Source: CAVZLD01 sp963776055
GTDB lineage: Bacteria; Planctomycetota; Planctomycetia; Pirellulales; Pirellulaceae
DNA length: 64,000 nt
Assembly (NCBI GenBank): GCA_963776055.1
Contig: CAVZLD010000006.1
Coordinates: 1-64,000 of the forward strand
Reading direction: 5' to 3'
Below the pieces are notes generated by a model. The model saw only the letters and a list, made by a program, of their open reading frames with translations. It was not told where the DNA came from and did no database searches. Of the stretch, positions 41,089 to 51,467 are shown piece by piece. The stretch's first letter is position 1. The number at the start of each line of letters is the position of its first letter. A program made the position numbers and the translations under genes.

Positions 41089-41698
41089 AGATCACCGCAC
41101 CTTCTTATCAGGCTCGACGGGATGCCGCCGACAACCTAATGAAACCTCCAGTTCGGCCAGTGTACGAAAGCAGCAGCCATTCTTCTCGAGAATTGCCGAC
41201 GCAGGGCTCGCGGTTTGCAGAGACACTGTGACCGAAACTGCAAGTCTAAATCTGTCGCCTGAAGCAACGCTCGTCAAGCATCAATGTCGGCGTAAACATG
41301 GATTAGAATCACCCAAGAAAAGACAGCCCGTATGGTACGTAGCCACGCATCGACTGACTCTCTTTGGCCCGACCGAAAAAGCAAGGAAACTCCACGGTTG
41401 TTCGTCGCCAGACTGAAAGCCTGCCAGCCACGCACAATGCCAACCAGAGAAGGTACAGTGAGCATTCCGGAAACCTTGGGTTCTCGGAACAGGAAATCCG
41501 CCGCGACCGGGCTCTGGCCAACCTGAACCGTCATTGAGCTCTCGGAACGCTCGCCAGGGACATCATCGCCGCTACGTCGACTGTGTCTCACGACGGTGGT
41601 TTGATGGGGCAACGGCCGAACCCATGAGTTCACCGGGTCGCGGCGAACGACGTTGACGTTCGGAACCGTGCCGCCCGCGGCCCCGGTGGAACGAATGG
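41089..41698. other. intergenic stretch, no supported gene
   Basis: A minus-strand open frame of about 100 codons (41274-41597, TVQVGQSPVAADFLFREPK) exists but matches nothing I know and has no ribosome site; I do not call it. No repeat of the dispersed family is seen. Confidence 0.3.
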
Positions 41699-42783
41699 TT
41701 ATTCACTCTCCGGCAGCAACTCTTCGACCCACGTGATGAGGCGTCTCCCGACATTGCCGGAAACTCGACGTCTAATCCGCCCATCGGAATCAAGCACGAA
41801 GTATGTAGGCCACGAGGTAACCCGCCATTGATCAGCAGCGGGCCCCTTCCTGCCATCGCTGACGACAATCCAATCAAGCCCGTCTGATTCTATCTTGCTG
41901 CGCACTTTCTCAAGTGAATCAATAGGGTCACTGTTCATCTCCACAACGACCACCGATTCACTGGGGAACTTCGAAATGATCTCCTTCTGAATCGGATGCA
42001 TCGCGACACAGGGTCCGCACCAATGTCCCGAGAAGGAGATCACAGCAACCTTTCCCCGAGTTGCCTCGATCAAATCAAAGTCGTCGCCTGAGATCGTCTT
42101 GCCTAGCGTGCTTGGCGCAGTCTTGGCGATGCCTACAGGGCTGCGCATAGCCTCAAGCAGTGCCGTCGCGTTCTTGCGATTCTCGCCGCGATAGGTGCGG
42201 ACTTCAGGGTACTCTGCAATGACACGTTCCAGCAGTCGTTCAGCAGTGGCGCAACCCTTTACATCGCCACGCTCTTCGGCACGTCGCTTGGTACGTGCCG
42301 CCAGAGCGTAAAGAGCGGCACCGCGTACACCAGCGTCTCCGTGAGTCTCAGCGATTGCGGATAATGCAGGGTTGATTCGTTCCGACTGCAGACTTGATGA
42401 ACTGAGACATCAGCAGTTGAAGCTGGAGCGTGTTGCGAACGCCTTTGCCGTTTTCCCGCAAAATGTCGAACATCGCGTCGAGGGCTTCGCCCGGCGTGCC
42501 TTCGACCGACATCCAAATCAAGCAGTCCAACCACAAGTCGTCATCTAGGTGGTCTCTAGCAAGCTCCAGGAAGCGAGGTGTATACTTGGCGTTGATGTCT
42601 CGCTTCTTGTCCCGCTTTCCCGAACGCGACAGTTCTGGAACGACCTCATCCAGACGCTTCAACTTCGGCTTTCCATTCCCCATGCAGGACGCCATAGGCC
42701 GTTGGAGGTCGTCGCTGTTGCTCGCCACGTGTGTTCAGTGCGACTGTCATCAGCAGCAGTACGCAGGCGGAACGCAGGAACAT
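41699..42783 (-). CDS. TlpA-like thiol-disulfide oxidoreductase, secreted (frameshifted)
   Basis: Starts at ATG 42783 with a signal peptide (MFLRSACVLLLMTVALNTRG). An N-terminal helical domain (YTPRFLELARDHLDDDLWLD, ALDAMFDILRENGKGVRNTL) is followed by a thioredoxin fold: FDLIEATRGKVAVISFSGHW, the CxxC site WCGPC, VVVVEMNSDP, SWPTYFVLDSDG. Frames change near 42,690, 42,370 and 42,150. Planctomycete TlpA-like proteins with such helical N-terminal domains are common; the likely role is reducing or forming disulfides in the periplasm. Confidence 0.75.
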
Positions 42784-43346
42784 CGCGCTTTGTTCCTTGT
42801 GAATAACTTGTTGATAGTCCGTTCTTGATAGTAACCAACATCCCCGAACCGCAGTCAGGATATCGGCGCAGCGGGTGGGCTACAAGCGATTGTCGCCTCA
42901 CGGATTCCGGCCAGGACTTCAGCGAAGTCGGCCTGTTATCCCGGGAAGCAAACCTTGATATCGCGCGAGCCCCTTTCCTAACATGCCTTCATTTCTCGGG
43001 CGCAGAATCTGCCCAGATTGGCCTCCGGCAGCGTGATTCGGAATTTCACTCTCATGCCACCCGGTAGAGGCAGTCCGGACGCCCCGGTCTGCGCGTCATC
43101 AAAGGGTGGATATTTGGCACAATATCAGGCCTGAATACTCAGAAGGTCCGTATGCGCCCATCTGTCCGCCCTTCTTCCCCGGTCCATCTATGCTTCTGCG
43201 AGCATGGTGACCAGTCACTTGCTCCTATGCCAGTCAGCGTTTAAGTGGCCTGCTGGTCAATAATGGTTAAGGCGAAGTAGGTGCGTCGTCGACTGGAAAA
43301 GGTCTCTAATGATCTGCCTCTGCCGGACAACATGTTCAGCTTTGCC
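42784..43346. other. intergenic stretch with dispersed repeat copy
   Basis: No gene seen. 43000-43120 is copy 2 of the dispersed repeat. Confidence 0.5.
43000..43120. repeat. dispersed intergenic repeat, copy 2
   Basis: Same layout as 28854-28980, with the identical 17-base block at 43052-43068. Hairpin CAGTCCGG (43071-43078) with CCGGTCTG (43084-43091), 5-base loop, 7 of 8 pairs. One A-T pair of copy 1 is a C-G pair here. Confidence 0.7.
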
Positions 43347-43724
43347 CTAGACCACGACCGAAAACAGCACCCAAATCTGCCACTCAGCCCAACATAGTCC
43401 GCAAGAGACAATCGTCGCGTGCCTAATTGTTAAGCCAGATCGACGCATCGACAGGATGATCCAGCTGAGAAATACGGCTGTCACGATGGTGGTCGCGGTG
43501 ACAATCACGCGATTCTGCATGATAGTCTGTTGGACGTACTCTGGCGGTAGCTTTGGATTATGCAGATTCATTTGTGGGATGGTGGGTGCACCGAGGACAA
43601 CACATACAATCCACACGAGACTCGTTCCGACGGCCCAACAGGCTCCGCGCCGCGGTCGCATGGAACGCCCATCATTGTTCGTTTCATGAATCTGAGGAGA
43701 TTCGTATGGATTGACCATAGGCAC
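43347..43724 (-). CDS. small two-span membrane protein with NPYESP motif
   Basis: 125 residues. NPYESPQIHE near the N-terminus is a motif shared by many small planctomycete membrane proteins. Three hydrophobic segments: ACWAVGTSLVWIVCVVLG, VIVTATTIVTAVFLSWIIL and a shorter one at the end (AEWQIWVLFSVVV). The function is unknown. A conserved GGGGCGCTTTGAC motif lies about 70 bases upstream of the start. Confidence 0.6.
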   Translation of the reverse strand: MPMVNPYESPQIHETNNDGRSMRPRRGACWAVGTSLVWIVCVVLGAPTIPQMNLHNPKLPPEYVQQTIMQNRVIVTATTIVTAVFLSWIILSMRRSGLTIRHATIVSCGLCWAEWQIWVLFSVVV

Positions 43725-43792
43725 GGCCGTCGCGTCCCGGGCGTGTTGGCAAACTGATCATACGGGCTGTGGTGCCGATTTCCTTCCTTTGA

Positions 43793-43825
43793 TGGGGCGC
43801 TTTGACAGCCCCATTTTAGCCGGTC
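43793..43825. promoter_or_regulatory. conserved upstream motif, copy A (hairpin TGGGGC/GCCCCA)
   Basis: TGGGGC (43793-43798) pairs with GCCCCA (43808-43813), followed by TTTTAGCC. Related sequences lie at 45231-45260 and about 45914-45945, each upstream of a minus-strand gene. The function is not known. Confidence 0.35.
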
Positions 43826-43990
43826 AGTAGCTGCGGATCGCACGTCGACGGACGGCACCCTCTGTCGGGGCATACGATGTTTCGAATTTCGGTGGTTAGA
43901 TGAAACAGTCGCACGTCTCCGCAGAAACGAAGCCCGCCGGTTTATTGCTCGATACAGCAAGTTGAGGCGAGTCGCTGTGAACTGAGGGGC

Positions 43991-45072
43991 TCAATACGGA
44001 AACTTGAGTTCAAGTGTGATGTGTTTCTCTCCACGTTCGACGGATACCTTCTGGCTTCGCCCTCCGCTATTGACAGCGCGACGGAGATCTTCCAGCGTCT
44101 CGATTTTCTTACCGTCTATCTGGAGGATGCGGTCGCCTACTTTCAGCCCGGCTTTTCCTGCAGGTGCCGACGGAATAACCAGTCCTACAACGAAGCCAGG
44201 CCGATTCGTGTCGTTATCGCGGCCAACCCCCATCTTCCGGGTAGGAGTTCCATCGTCCAAATGCTCCAATTTGAAGCCAAGTCGGTGTTCTTCGGCTGTA
44301 ATTCGTCCGTCACGATCTACATCGTAGTGAGCAAAGCGATCTTTATATATCGTCTAGTCGCCTCCTGCCGAGTTAGGGCCCCATCGCGATTGCGATCAGC
44401 AATCCGAAAGAGTGACTCTGCGAATTCCGGCACCGAATACGGACGCCCGCTTTGAGCCTGTCTTCTCGCGAGTCGCACCTGGAAAGCGATCAGTTCCGTC
44501 GAGGTGTTCTTTGTCTTACCACTGGCGGTGAACATCAGGTTCTCAGAGTAATCCTCTCTTACCGGTAGATGTTCCAGGCCGAGCGAGTGCCCGAGTTCAT
44601 GGGCTACTGCACGAGGGCTGAGCGGCTTGTCTTCTCCTCGTCTTCCGACCAGAACTGCTTCCTTGTCTCTCAGGTATTTTCCCTGGGCGAACCCTCCGAG
44701 GTTTTCGATAAAGAAGATATTCCAGCCCTTCTCAAGCCGTTTCTCATCAGGACAGATCGCGGAAAGGGTTCCCGATTCATTGCGACGGTCCTGTGCTGCG
44801 ATCTCATTGAAGACCTTACGGAAGCGTTCTTGCTCATGAGCCGGCTCTCGAACGATCGACTCCAACTGCCAATGAATCTTTGCCTGAGCCCAGATCCTAT
44901 TGACCTCTGCTAACATCTCCCGAATCTCCGCATCTGTGTAGCTGCAGTTGAGCTCCGGGACGTCGGTAGACGTGAGCAGATGCACACGAACGGGGGCTGT
45001 AATCTGCTGCGAATCTGCCTCTCCTGCCAGAAAGACTCCGGCCAATGCGAAGACAATTATCTGGCACGACAT
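43991..45072 (-). CDS. secreted metzincin-type metallopeptidase with EF-hands and PDZ (frameshifted)
   Basis: Starts at ATG 45072 with AAGGAG upstream and a signal peptide (SCQIIVFALAGVFLAGEADS). The catalytic motif AHELGHSLGLEHLPVREDYS is HExxHxxGxxH, followed by the ENLMF Met-turn expected in metzincins. Then an EF-hand loop IADRNRDGALTRQEA and, after a frame change near 44,330, a second EF-hand remnant. A PDZ domain ends the protein (GFVVGLVIPSAPAGKAGLKV, GDRILQIDGKKIETLEDLRR). A membrane-external peptidase whose PDZ could select substrates or C-termini. Confidence 0.8.
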
Positions 45073-45457
45073 CTCGTTCTCCTTCTGGATGCAGGCGGGA
45101 AGCTCTTGGAGGAGAGCCAGCACCCACGGATGATAGCGATTATGGCAACCCGCCGGCACGGCCGTCACTGGAGCCTCATCGACGTGGCCTGAGAGATAAT
45201 CCCAAACCGGTGTTCCGAAGTACTTCCATTCTCGGCGCTTCGACGGACTCATTCTAGCCCATCTGGAGGACTGCCGAGTTCGCCCATTGCTCGCCCCCTC
45301 CGCCGGGTCATGGGACTGTTTCAGATTGGGGTCGTTTGACGGGCGCGGACAACTCGATTTCAATTTGCGCTACTCGGGGTCACCCGGCATAGCGCTATCT
45401 GGAAGACGCCCTGTCACGCCTGAATGTACAAACCGCTTCAATGCCGCGAATCGTTCG
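45073..45457. other. intergenic stretch upstream of metallopeptidase
   Basis: The metallopeptidase frame stays open upstream of its start but the protein there is not secretion-like. The stretch holds upstream-motif copy B (45231-45260) and otherwise nothing recognised. Confidence 0.4.
45231..45260. promoter_or_regulatory. conserved upstream motif, copy B
   Basis: CTCGGCGCTTCGACGGACTC then ATTCTAGCCC, matching the pattern GGCGCTTyGACrGnCyCATTyTAGCC of copy A. It lies about 160 bases upstream of the metallopeptidase start. Confidence 0.3.
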
Positions 45458-45835
45458 TTAGTCGCTGAGCTTCTGCTCTGCAACATAAGCCCGCAGGACA
45501 GCCGTTCCCTCGGACAGGCCCAGTCCCGTTTCATCGCAGTACATCTTAACTGCTTCGGCTAGTTTAGAGTTCGGTTCTTCAAGCTTGGATCGTACCGCAG
45601 CGGATGGTTCCGGTAGGCTTGAAGTATCAATCTCTCTCTTTGAGCGTAAGAGCGCCAACGCACCCAAGAAGCCGATTCCGATTCCGCATACTACGCCGCC
45701 CCAAAATTTCGGCAACGCTTCAAGCGTAAGTCCGGCCACCACGCACATGGCGGAGACAATGACATAGACGATCAAGAATCCAGGAACGTCCCGAAGTGAA
45801 AAATCGCTCGCCACAAACGATCGCTGCTCAGTCAT
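45458..45835 (-). CDS. membrane protein with L7/L12-like C-terminal helix pair
   Basis: 125 residues. Two hydrophobic spans (VPGFLIVYVIVSAMCVVAGL and VVCGIGIGFLGALALLRS) are followed by a cytoplasmic tail. The tail reads KLAEAVKMYCDETGLGLSEG, close in pattern to the KIxAIKxxREATGLGLKEAK helix-loop of ribosomal protein L7/L12 C-terminal domains, which also occurs in small unrelated proteins. The resemblance may be structural only. The function is unknown. Confidence 0.6.
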   Translation of the reverse strand: MTEQRSFVASDFSLRDVPGFLIVYVIVSAMCVVAGLTLEALPKFWGGVVCGIGIGFLGALALLRSKREIDTSSLPEPSAAVRSKLEEPNSKLAEAVKMYCDETGLGLSEGTAVLRAYVAEQKLSD

Positions 45836-45913
45836 GATTCTCGCCCGCTACACGACATGTCCAATCATCATCCGGAACGGCACAACACCAGGGCCATCCG
45901 ATCAACCTTCCCC

Positions 45914-45945
45914 TTGTTGGGGCGTTTCTGACCGCTCCAGATCAT
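45914..45945. promoter_or_regulatory. conserved upstream motif, copy C
   Basis: TTGGGGCGTTTCTGACCGCT then CCAGATCATTCTATCG, similar to copy A. TGGGGCG can pair with CGCTCCA with one wobble. About 80 bases upstream of the gene starting at 45835. Confidence 0.3.
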
Positions 45946-46004
45946 TCTATCGCGGCGTCCCAGCGGCTGCCAGATTTTCGGCCCTCTGCCAGGATGAACA
46001 ATGA

Positions 46005-46030
46005 CTCATCAATGGGTGGTTTTACAGTGC
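46005..46030. repeat. dispersed intergenic repeat, partial copy 3
   Basis: CATCAATGGGTGGTTTT followed by a short GC-rich stretch matches the 3' end of copy 1 (28951-28967); the rest of the element is degraded. Confidence 0.5.
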
Positions 46031-46111
46031 AATTCAGAAAACAAAAGCCCTTATCTCGGTACGTACTTGACGCGCTCGAGCGCGGCGGGGGTTAGAGCGG
46101 CTGCTTAAGCA

Positions 46112-47336
46112 CTATTCTTCTGCCCCCACGTAACCCACCTCAAAATCAAACGAGTGATACTTGTATCGATCCGGCGGCCCCGGTGCGATTTGCAGGCGCG
46201 GGTTGTCCGGATCGAGTTCGATGATGATGCTCTCCAGCGTCGGGAAGGTTGGATCGGTTTCGTAGTTCTTCAGTAGCGGCGGCGTGCGGAAGATCTTCCT
46301 CGCTTCGGAGACGTCGATTTCATCAACTCGGCCACCAATCTGCTCGACCAACTTATCCAATCGTTCAGGGCTCTTGGAAGCCTCGCCAGGCTTCATTTGC
46401 GGGGTCATGTCGAGTGGATGGTTGGTATGCGGAATATACTTTTCGCCATTATAGGACTCAAAGGTTTTGAAGTAGTCCTTGCCTGTCTCCACGACGGTGA
46501 CACCCGTCGGGTCACCGATGATGTAGTCCATTGGGCCGGCATACTTGCCAACACTCTTGACGAACTCAACTGCTTCGCGACGAGTCTCGCGAGCAAGGAT
46601 ACCTCGAACCACATAGGGCATGGGAAGTCCGTCGAGTGCGCCCGAAAGGCGGCTCGGCATGATGTTGATCGTACAACCGACCGACGCACTGTTCAGTCCG
46701 TTGTTGGCAAGCAACCCCGCAAATGTGAACACGTAAGTCTGCTTGCCCTCACTCTCCATCACACGCAGCAACGTCTGTGTTCCATCGAAGAAACGCGGTA
46801 GATCGTTGTTCTGGCCAATGATATTCGGCAAGTCTTTCCGGCCGTAAACACCAAAACCACTGCAGAATCCGAGTCGGTACTTTTGCACGCTAAAGGAGAG
46901 GAACTCGTCAAACATGTTGTACGCGTACAGGTCGTTCAGATTGACGTTCGCGCCAGCCGCAATGCCCTGGAGTTCCAAATACAAGTCAGGCGTGTGTTTC
47001 CGAATTGCCCCCATGAAGTCCGTTCCTTGTACGAACTCCGCGATCTCGACGTCTGGATTCGCTTGTTCGAGAAACTCAGCAATCCATTGCTTCCACGTTG
47101 CTATACCGCGATGGATCACATAGCCGCAAAGCCTTTCCATGTTGGCGTCCCCGGTTGTACGGTGAGCCGTCGACGGTCAGAAAATAAAGTCGATTGTCAA
47201 TCTTCTCGAATTCCGGTCCATCTTGCTGGGCAAAGGCCAAACGAGCCAGCCCGCCGGTGCTAAGTCCAATGGACGCCAATCCTGTCGATGCTGTTTTGAC
47301 AAAACTTCTTCGATTCAGTTTATTGCGATGCGTCAT
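46112..47336 (-). CDS. Tat-exported C45/acyltransferase-like Ntn-hydrolase (frameshifted near start)
   Basis: The N-terminus has a twin-arginine signal (NRRSFVKTASTG, followed by a hydrophobic stretch). After one frame change near 47,135 a protein of the peptidase C45 / acyl-CoA:6-aminopenicillanic acid acyltransferase family continues: IAAGANVNLNDLYAYNMFDE, LGFCSGFGVYG with the probable catalytic Cys, NIIGQNNDLPRFF, MPYVVRGILARETRREAVEF and GEKYIPHTNHPLD. The family cleaves or forms amide bonds autocatalytically. The exact substrate cannot be told from sequence. Confidence 0.75.
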
Positions 47337-47384
47337 CTTATCGTTGTCCAACAAGAGGGTACACGGACGTGCCGACCTAGGAAT

Positions 47385-47819
47385 TCAGGTGGTGTTACCC
47401 CACTCGTCAATCTCGGAGAAGACGAGCAAGGCACCACCTGGTGTCTTTGGTAGCCGAAACGATGTTCGGCAGGCAGAATGCCCGCAATTGTAAATGTCGA
47501 AGCCGTCGGACTCCAGCAGTGGCGACATCACCATACAAGTCTTGGTGCGTCGCGAGTCCAAACAAAGGTTCCATTGCTGACGCAGATGCGTCGTAACACA
47601 AATCGCGGCAAATGGATGCTGCGCTGAGTTCCAGATTGCCGTCTCAAAATCAAAGTCCTGAGAACTCGTGAAAATGGGACGCGATTGAGACACTCGAACA
47701 GTTGTTGGCATTACCCCAGTCGAGGGGTAGCTGTCGATGCCTCGGAAGCAGTCTGCGCCGCGGTCGCCCAGAAGCTCAACAGCACGCGGCGAACTCAGTC
47801 GTCGCGCACGCACGAACAC
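47385..47819 (-). CDS. hypothetical protein
   Basis: A 144-residue open frame; MPTTVRVSQSRPIFTSSQDF could be the real start. It has hydrophilic composition, four scattered cysteines and no family that I know. It overlaps the end of the winged-helix gene at 47776-48087. It may belong to the mobile island that starts here. Confidence 0.35.
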   Translation of the reverse strand: MFVRARRLSSPRAVELLGDRGADCFRGIDSYPSTGVMPTTVRVSQSRPIFTSSQDFDFETAIWNSAQHPFAAICVTTHLRQQWNLCLDSRRTKTCMVMSPLLESDGFDIYNCGHSACRTSFRLPKTPGGALLVFSEIDEWGNTT

Positions 47820-48087
47820 GTTCCTCGCCAGCCGGTGTCAACCTGACATAATAGATCCGAGTCCGCGTCGAACGCAAGAGTTCGACGAGGCCATCACCCT
47901 CCAGCTTCCGAATCGTCGCGGCGGCGACATTTTTCTGGTGAGGCGTGAGTGCTTCCTTAAACCAGCGGGAGGGCGTCCAGCGGACCCAACCTTCAAGGCG
48001 ACAGGCATTCGCTTCTTCACGGAGTCGCCACGGTGGACAATTTGGAATTTTTGCCACTTCGGCCAGAATGTGATCGCGACGTGCCAT
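47776..48087 (-). CDS. winged-helix transcriptional regulator-like protein
   Basis: The start is taken at MARRDHILAEVAKIPNCPPW (48087). A helix-turn-helix-like region (FKEALTPHQKNVAAATIRKL) and a wing (DGLVELLRSTRTRIYYVRLT) are followed by PAGEERVRA, the layout of MarR/PadR-like domains. Probably a regulator of the adjacent island. Confidence 0.5.
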   Translation of the reverse strand: MARRDHILAEVAKIPNCPPWRLREEANACRLEGWVRWTPSRWFKEALTPHQKNVAAATIRKLEGDGLVELLRSTRTRIYYVRLTPAGEERVRACATTEFAACC

Positions 48088-48205
48088 GATGCCCTGCAAT
48101 AGTAGGTCCGGCGCAGTGCAGGCAGCGAATCCAATCATTGCAAATACCTATAACATGACTAACTGATATCCAAAATCATTATACACATCCCGCGTGGTTC
48201 GCGGC

Positions 48206-48737
48206 CTATAAGATGGGAAGCTTGGGCAAGAAGGACCCGAGGTGCCCCCCTCCTGGCCGGATGCTCTGAGAGGCTGGCTGGATGTGGGCTTCGGCCGTCA
48301 CGATGCGATTCCAACTCGCGTTTTCGTCGCGCCACAGCTCTTCACCATCAGCGCACTGTTGCCGCAAAACCAAGATCTTCCCAAGTGTTCCAGGCAGCGA
48401 AGGCGTGCCGCAGATTGGCGTCGAATGGTGGACGTGGTCTCCGTGCGTCGCGGTAGCTATGGTGCAGTTCGCGTCCGCGAGATCTGGTGCCCCGGTTCTC
48501 GTTCACCACAACGTCGATTATTCCGGTGCAGCATCCGTTTCCTCCACCGCAAATGAGAGGCACCGTCTGTTCATCCGTGTTGATCCGCCTCGGTCCAATC
48601 TCAAACAAAGTCCATTCGGCGTCACTCGTCCGCCGCAGCGCCAACGGCCAGCCCCTGCCGTCATCCAGCAGCGTGGTGCCGGTTAAGTACCGCGTGCCGT
48701 CGGGTTTCGTTTCGAGTCTCAATCGGGCAACGATCAT
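48206..48737 (-). CDS. hypothetical protein of the mobile island (frameshifted)
   Basis: From MIVARLRLETKPDGTRYLTG, with WPLALRRTSDAEWTLFEIGP and CGGGNGCCTGIIDVVVNENR. After about 48,450 another frame gives THGDHVHHSTPICGTPSLPG and KILVLRQQCADGEELWRDEN, ending at 48206. It has the look of a real protein broken once but no known family. The cysteine-rich middle could bind metal. Confidence 0.35.
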
Positions 48738-48875
48738 TCTCTTTTGTGGCGGCCAGCACGTAGCCCACCAGGGCGTGCGTGCGCCAGCCGCGCCTTCTGT
48801 TATTCTGAATAGGGGGGCATGGGTGCACCCAGGTTTGGTAGTCATATGCACCTAGGGCTGGGGGCATGGATGCAC

Positions 48876-49265
48876 CTAGGTTCCTGTTGTCAATTGGTAT
48901 TTGTTCGGCGTGTTCTCCCGTGGATTTCCCTTCTCGATCACGACCAGTAGCTTCCGGCTGACAAGCTCCGCGACCGCTCGTTTGACGGTATCCCGATGGA
49001 CACCAACCAAACCGGCAATCTGTTGGTGTGATTTGGCCACCAGACCTTTGCCATCCGCCAGCCGCCACAGCGTCACCCAAACCGAGAATTGCGTCGGTTC
49101 AAGATCGCGCTGGACCACATCAACTACGTGGTTGAAAACATCAAACCTCGCCGACCGATTCCGTTTCGGCTTCCCGTTCGTCGACACGTGTTGCGTCGGC
49201 TGTTGGATGTCCGTTCTCCATGACGGTCGACGTGGCGGCGAGAAGGCCATCAGGTGGGGCTCCAT
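48876..49265 (-). CDS. helix-turn-helix replication or regulatory protein of mobile island
   Basis: 130 residues. The C-terminal two thirds form a winged helix: FNHVVDVVQRDLEPTQFSVW, LVAKSHQQIAGLVGVHRDTV, KRAVAELVSRKLLVVIEKGN. This is the helix-turn-helix seen in plasmid/phage replication initiators and in replication-linked regulators. It overlaps the stop of the primase-helicase by 16 bases, implying one transcription unit. Confidence 0.6.
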   Translation of the reverse strand: MEPHLMAFSPPRRPSWRTDIQQPTQHVSTNGKPKRNRSARFDVFNHVVDVVQRDLEPTQFSVWVTLWRLADGKGLVAKSHQQIAGLVGVHRDTVKRAVAELVSRKLLVVIEKGNPRENTPNKYQLTTGT

Positions 49266-51166
49266 TCCACAACCCGCGGGGAGAATCGGAGCGTATCATC
49301 CTGCTCTAGTTCGAGGTCGTTCGTGCGGCGGTATCGGCCCTTTTCGTGGCGAAGGGTCACCGCAGGGCCATTTCGAGTCAGAATCCAGGCTTCGTCGCAG
49401 CCATACTCCAGCTCACCAGATTCCCGAAAGCTAGTGATGGATGCCTCTTGGTAGCCGGTCGTCTTCTTCGCTGGGCGGCTTAGGCTACTCACCGCGATGA
49501 CACCACAGCCCGCATCACAAAGCTCACGCGCCAGATCCATCGTGGCGTTGATTGCGTGACGCTGTTCCAGATTGCAATCCACCGCCGGCGGGATTCTCTG
49601 GAGGTAGTCCAGAACCACCAGATTGGCGCCGATCGCGTCCACAACGGCCTTGACGTTCCGCATGTCGTGCGGGCGGTCCAGTACGCACAGCCGGCCTCCT
49701 AAAGCGTCTGAGACGATCTCGCGTTTCGCTTCGATCTTGTCGCGATCGCGTTGTAGAAGATCCTCCCGATATCGCAGCCGGTGGTAATCAACATCGGCCT
49801 CGATCGCCAGTTGCCGTTCGACAAGTTCGCGGCCAGGGACCTCCACGCTGGCGTATACGCAGCGGATGTCATCGTCCATCAACATCGCTGAGGTGACCAT
49901 CTGAAGCACTAGCGTGGTCTTCCCGCTGCCAGGCCCGCCACCCATCAGCATCAACAGCCCCGGTCCGATCTCAAAATCAAACCCGGTCGAATAGATCACC
50001 GGCCGTTCGTCCCGCTGGAATGCTCCATTCCACTCATCCATGATGGATTTCCACGGCGTAAACTTCGCAGTGGAATCCGGCTTCCCGGCGGGAACCGTGA
50101 CATTATCACTGTTAGCTTGGGCAAGATCTGTCACCGGCCGGTGACTCCGCGGTTCCAACGAATCCCGCAGTTCCGACCACGTCCAAAGACACGAGTTGTG
50201 ATGACATTTCGCTGTGATCGCGCCGGAGGCGTGCTCGATTAGGAACGCTGCACCTTCATGGTGATTGCATAGCGGGGAATGTCGGAATATCCATTTCCGT
50301 CCAAGTCCATCTTGACCATGAAACGGCTCTGGTCCATCCACTTCCAATTGATTTCGCGATGAAAGAGTCCAGATCAAACCTGACGTCGTGAGGCTTGATT
50401 TCCTTCCTCGGCGGTTCTTTCACCTTCGCGATCGCGGTTCCCGCCAGAGCTTCCAAGAGCTCTTGTGACACGATTTCCGGCGTATCGGGTGCTGACAGGA
50501 TCCGGGCTATCCGGTGTGGTCTATCGGGCGTTGAATCGCCTTTGCACGCCAGCGTGCCGTACATCTTCCAGATTCTCGCTGGGTTAAAGACGCCGGTATC
50601 CACCTTCACCGCGTCATCGTCGAAACGATGGGACAGCGCCAGTAACACGCGCGAAAGTAGACCACCGTCTTCCGCCGGAAGATCCAAGCGATAGAGCAGA
50701 TGGGCACCATTCCCGCTGTCCGCCGCGATCGGGTCGGGCCAACAATCTTCACGCAGGTAGGCGAAGATTTCGCGAGCCCGCGCCATTGCCGCTTCGTGTT
50801 CTTCCTTGGTCGCAGAGATCCCCGCGGGGCGCTGTGCGTCACAGTCGATCAGCAACCAGCGGCGACGAATGATGTCCAAGTCGCTGGTTAACGGCTCTTT
50901 TCCCTTGCATATTCGGATCCGGTTTAACGCGCGAGCAAGTAGGGATGGATTCACCGCGTTAGGGACGAAGTAGACTCCTTTTGCTTCGCAGATCTCGCCA
51001 ACGGCATTGGCCAAATCATCCGCGTTGTCGAAGTACCCCGATATCGTCCGGCGATATCGATCGGTCTTCGTGTTGGCGTCAAGCGCCGGAGTTCCGTTAC
51101 GCCGCCGCCAACGATCAGTTTGACTGCCTCGCGGATCTTGTCGGGGTCGCAGTTATTGCCGTTCAT
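49250..51166 (-). CDS. primase-helicase of mobile element (frameshifted)
   Basis: Starts MNGNNCDPDKIREAVKLIVG at 51166 behind GGGAGGGAG and continues over frame changes near 50,980 and 50,350. N-terminal archaeo-eukaryotic primase-like domain: RRRWLLIDCDAQRPAGISAT, DSGNGAHLLYRLDLP. C-terminal RecA/DnaB-like helicase: LMLMGGGPGSGKTTLVLQMV (Walker A), ANLVVLDYLQRIPPAVD (Walker B), GVIAVSSLSRPAK and a CHHNSC zinc-binding turn between the domains. About 635 residues. It should prime and unwind during element replication; operon with the ParB-TOPRIM gene. Confidence 0.75.
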
Positions 51167-51462
51167 CGCTCCCTCCCACGGTTTCGCGTAGCGTCATCCG
51201 TGACGGTTGCGATGTTTCTCGCGTACTTCAAAACAGCCGACACGGCGCTTCGACTCGCCATCGCGGGATCCTCATGACGCCACTCGATATCCAGAAGCTG
51301 TTGGTTGGACGACGTAATCCGCGAAATCGCATTGCCAGCCGGTCGATCCCGTCGACATAATGCATCTCGAAACTCTGTGTGACGTTCCGGATTGTCCAAC
51401 GGAACCCGAGCGGGCCGTGTTGTGCGTTGTTGTCGAGTACACGATTCCGTTCCCAGCGGCAC
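51163..51462 (-). CDS. hypothetical protein between ParB-TOPRIM and primase-helicase genes
   Basis: 99 residues; it overlaps the primase-helicase start by 4 bases and begins 6 bases after the ParB-TOPRIM stop. The spacing suggests a real gene in the operon. SAVSAVLKYARNIATVTDDA is helical and the tail is basic. No family is recognised. Confidence 0.4.
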   Translation of the reverse strand: MPLGTESCTRQQRTTRPARVPLDNPERHTEFRDALCRRDRPAGNAISRITSSNQQLLDIEWRHEDPAMASRSAVSAVLKYARNIATVTDDATRNRGRER

Positions 51463-51467
51463 AGCGG

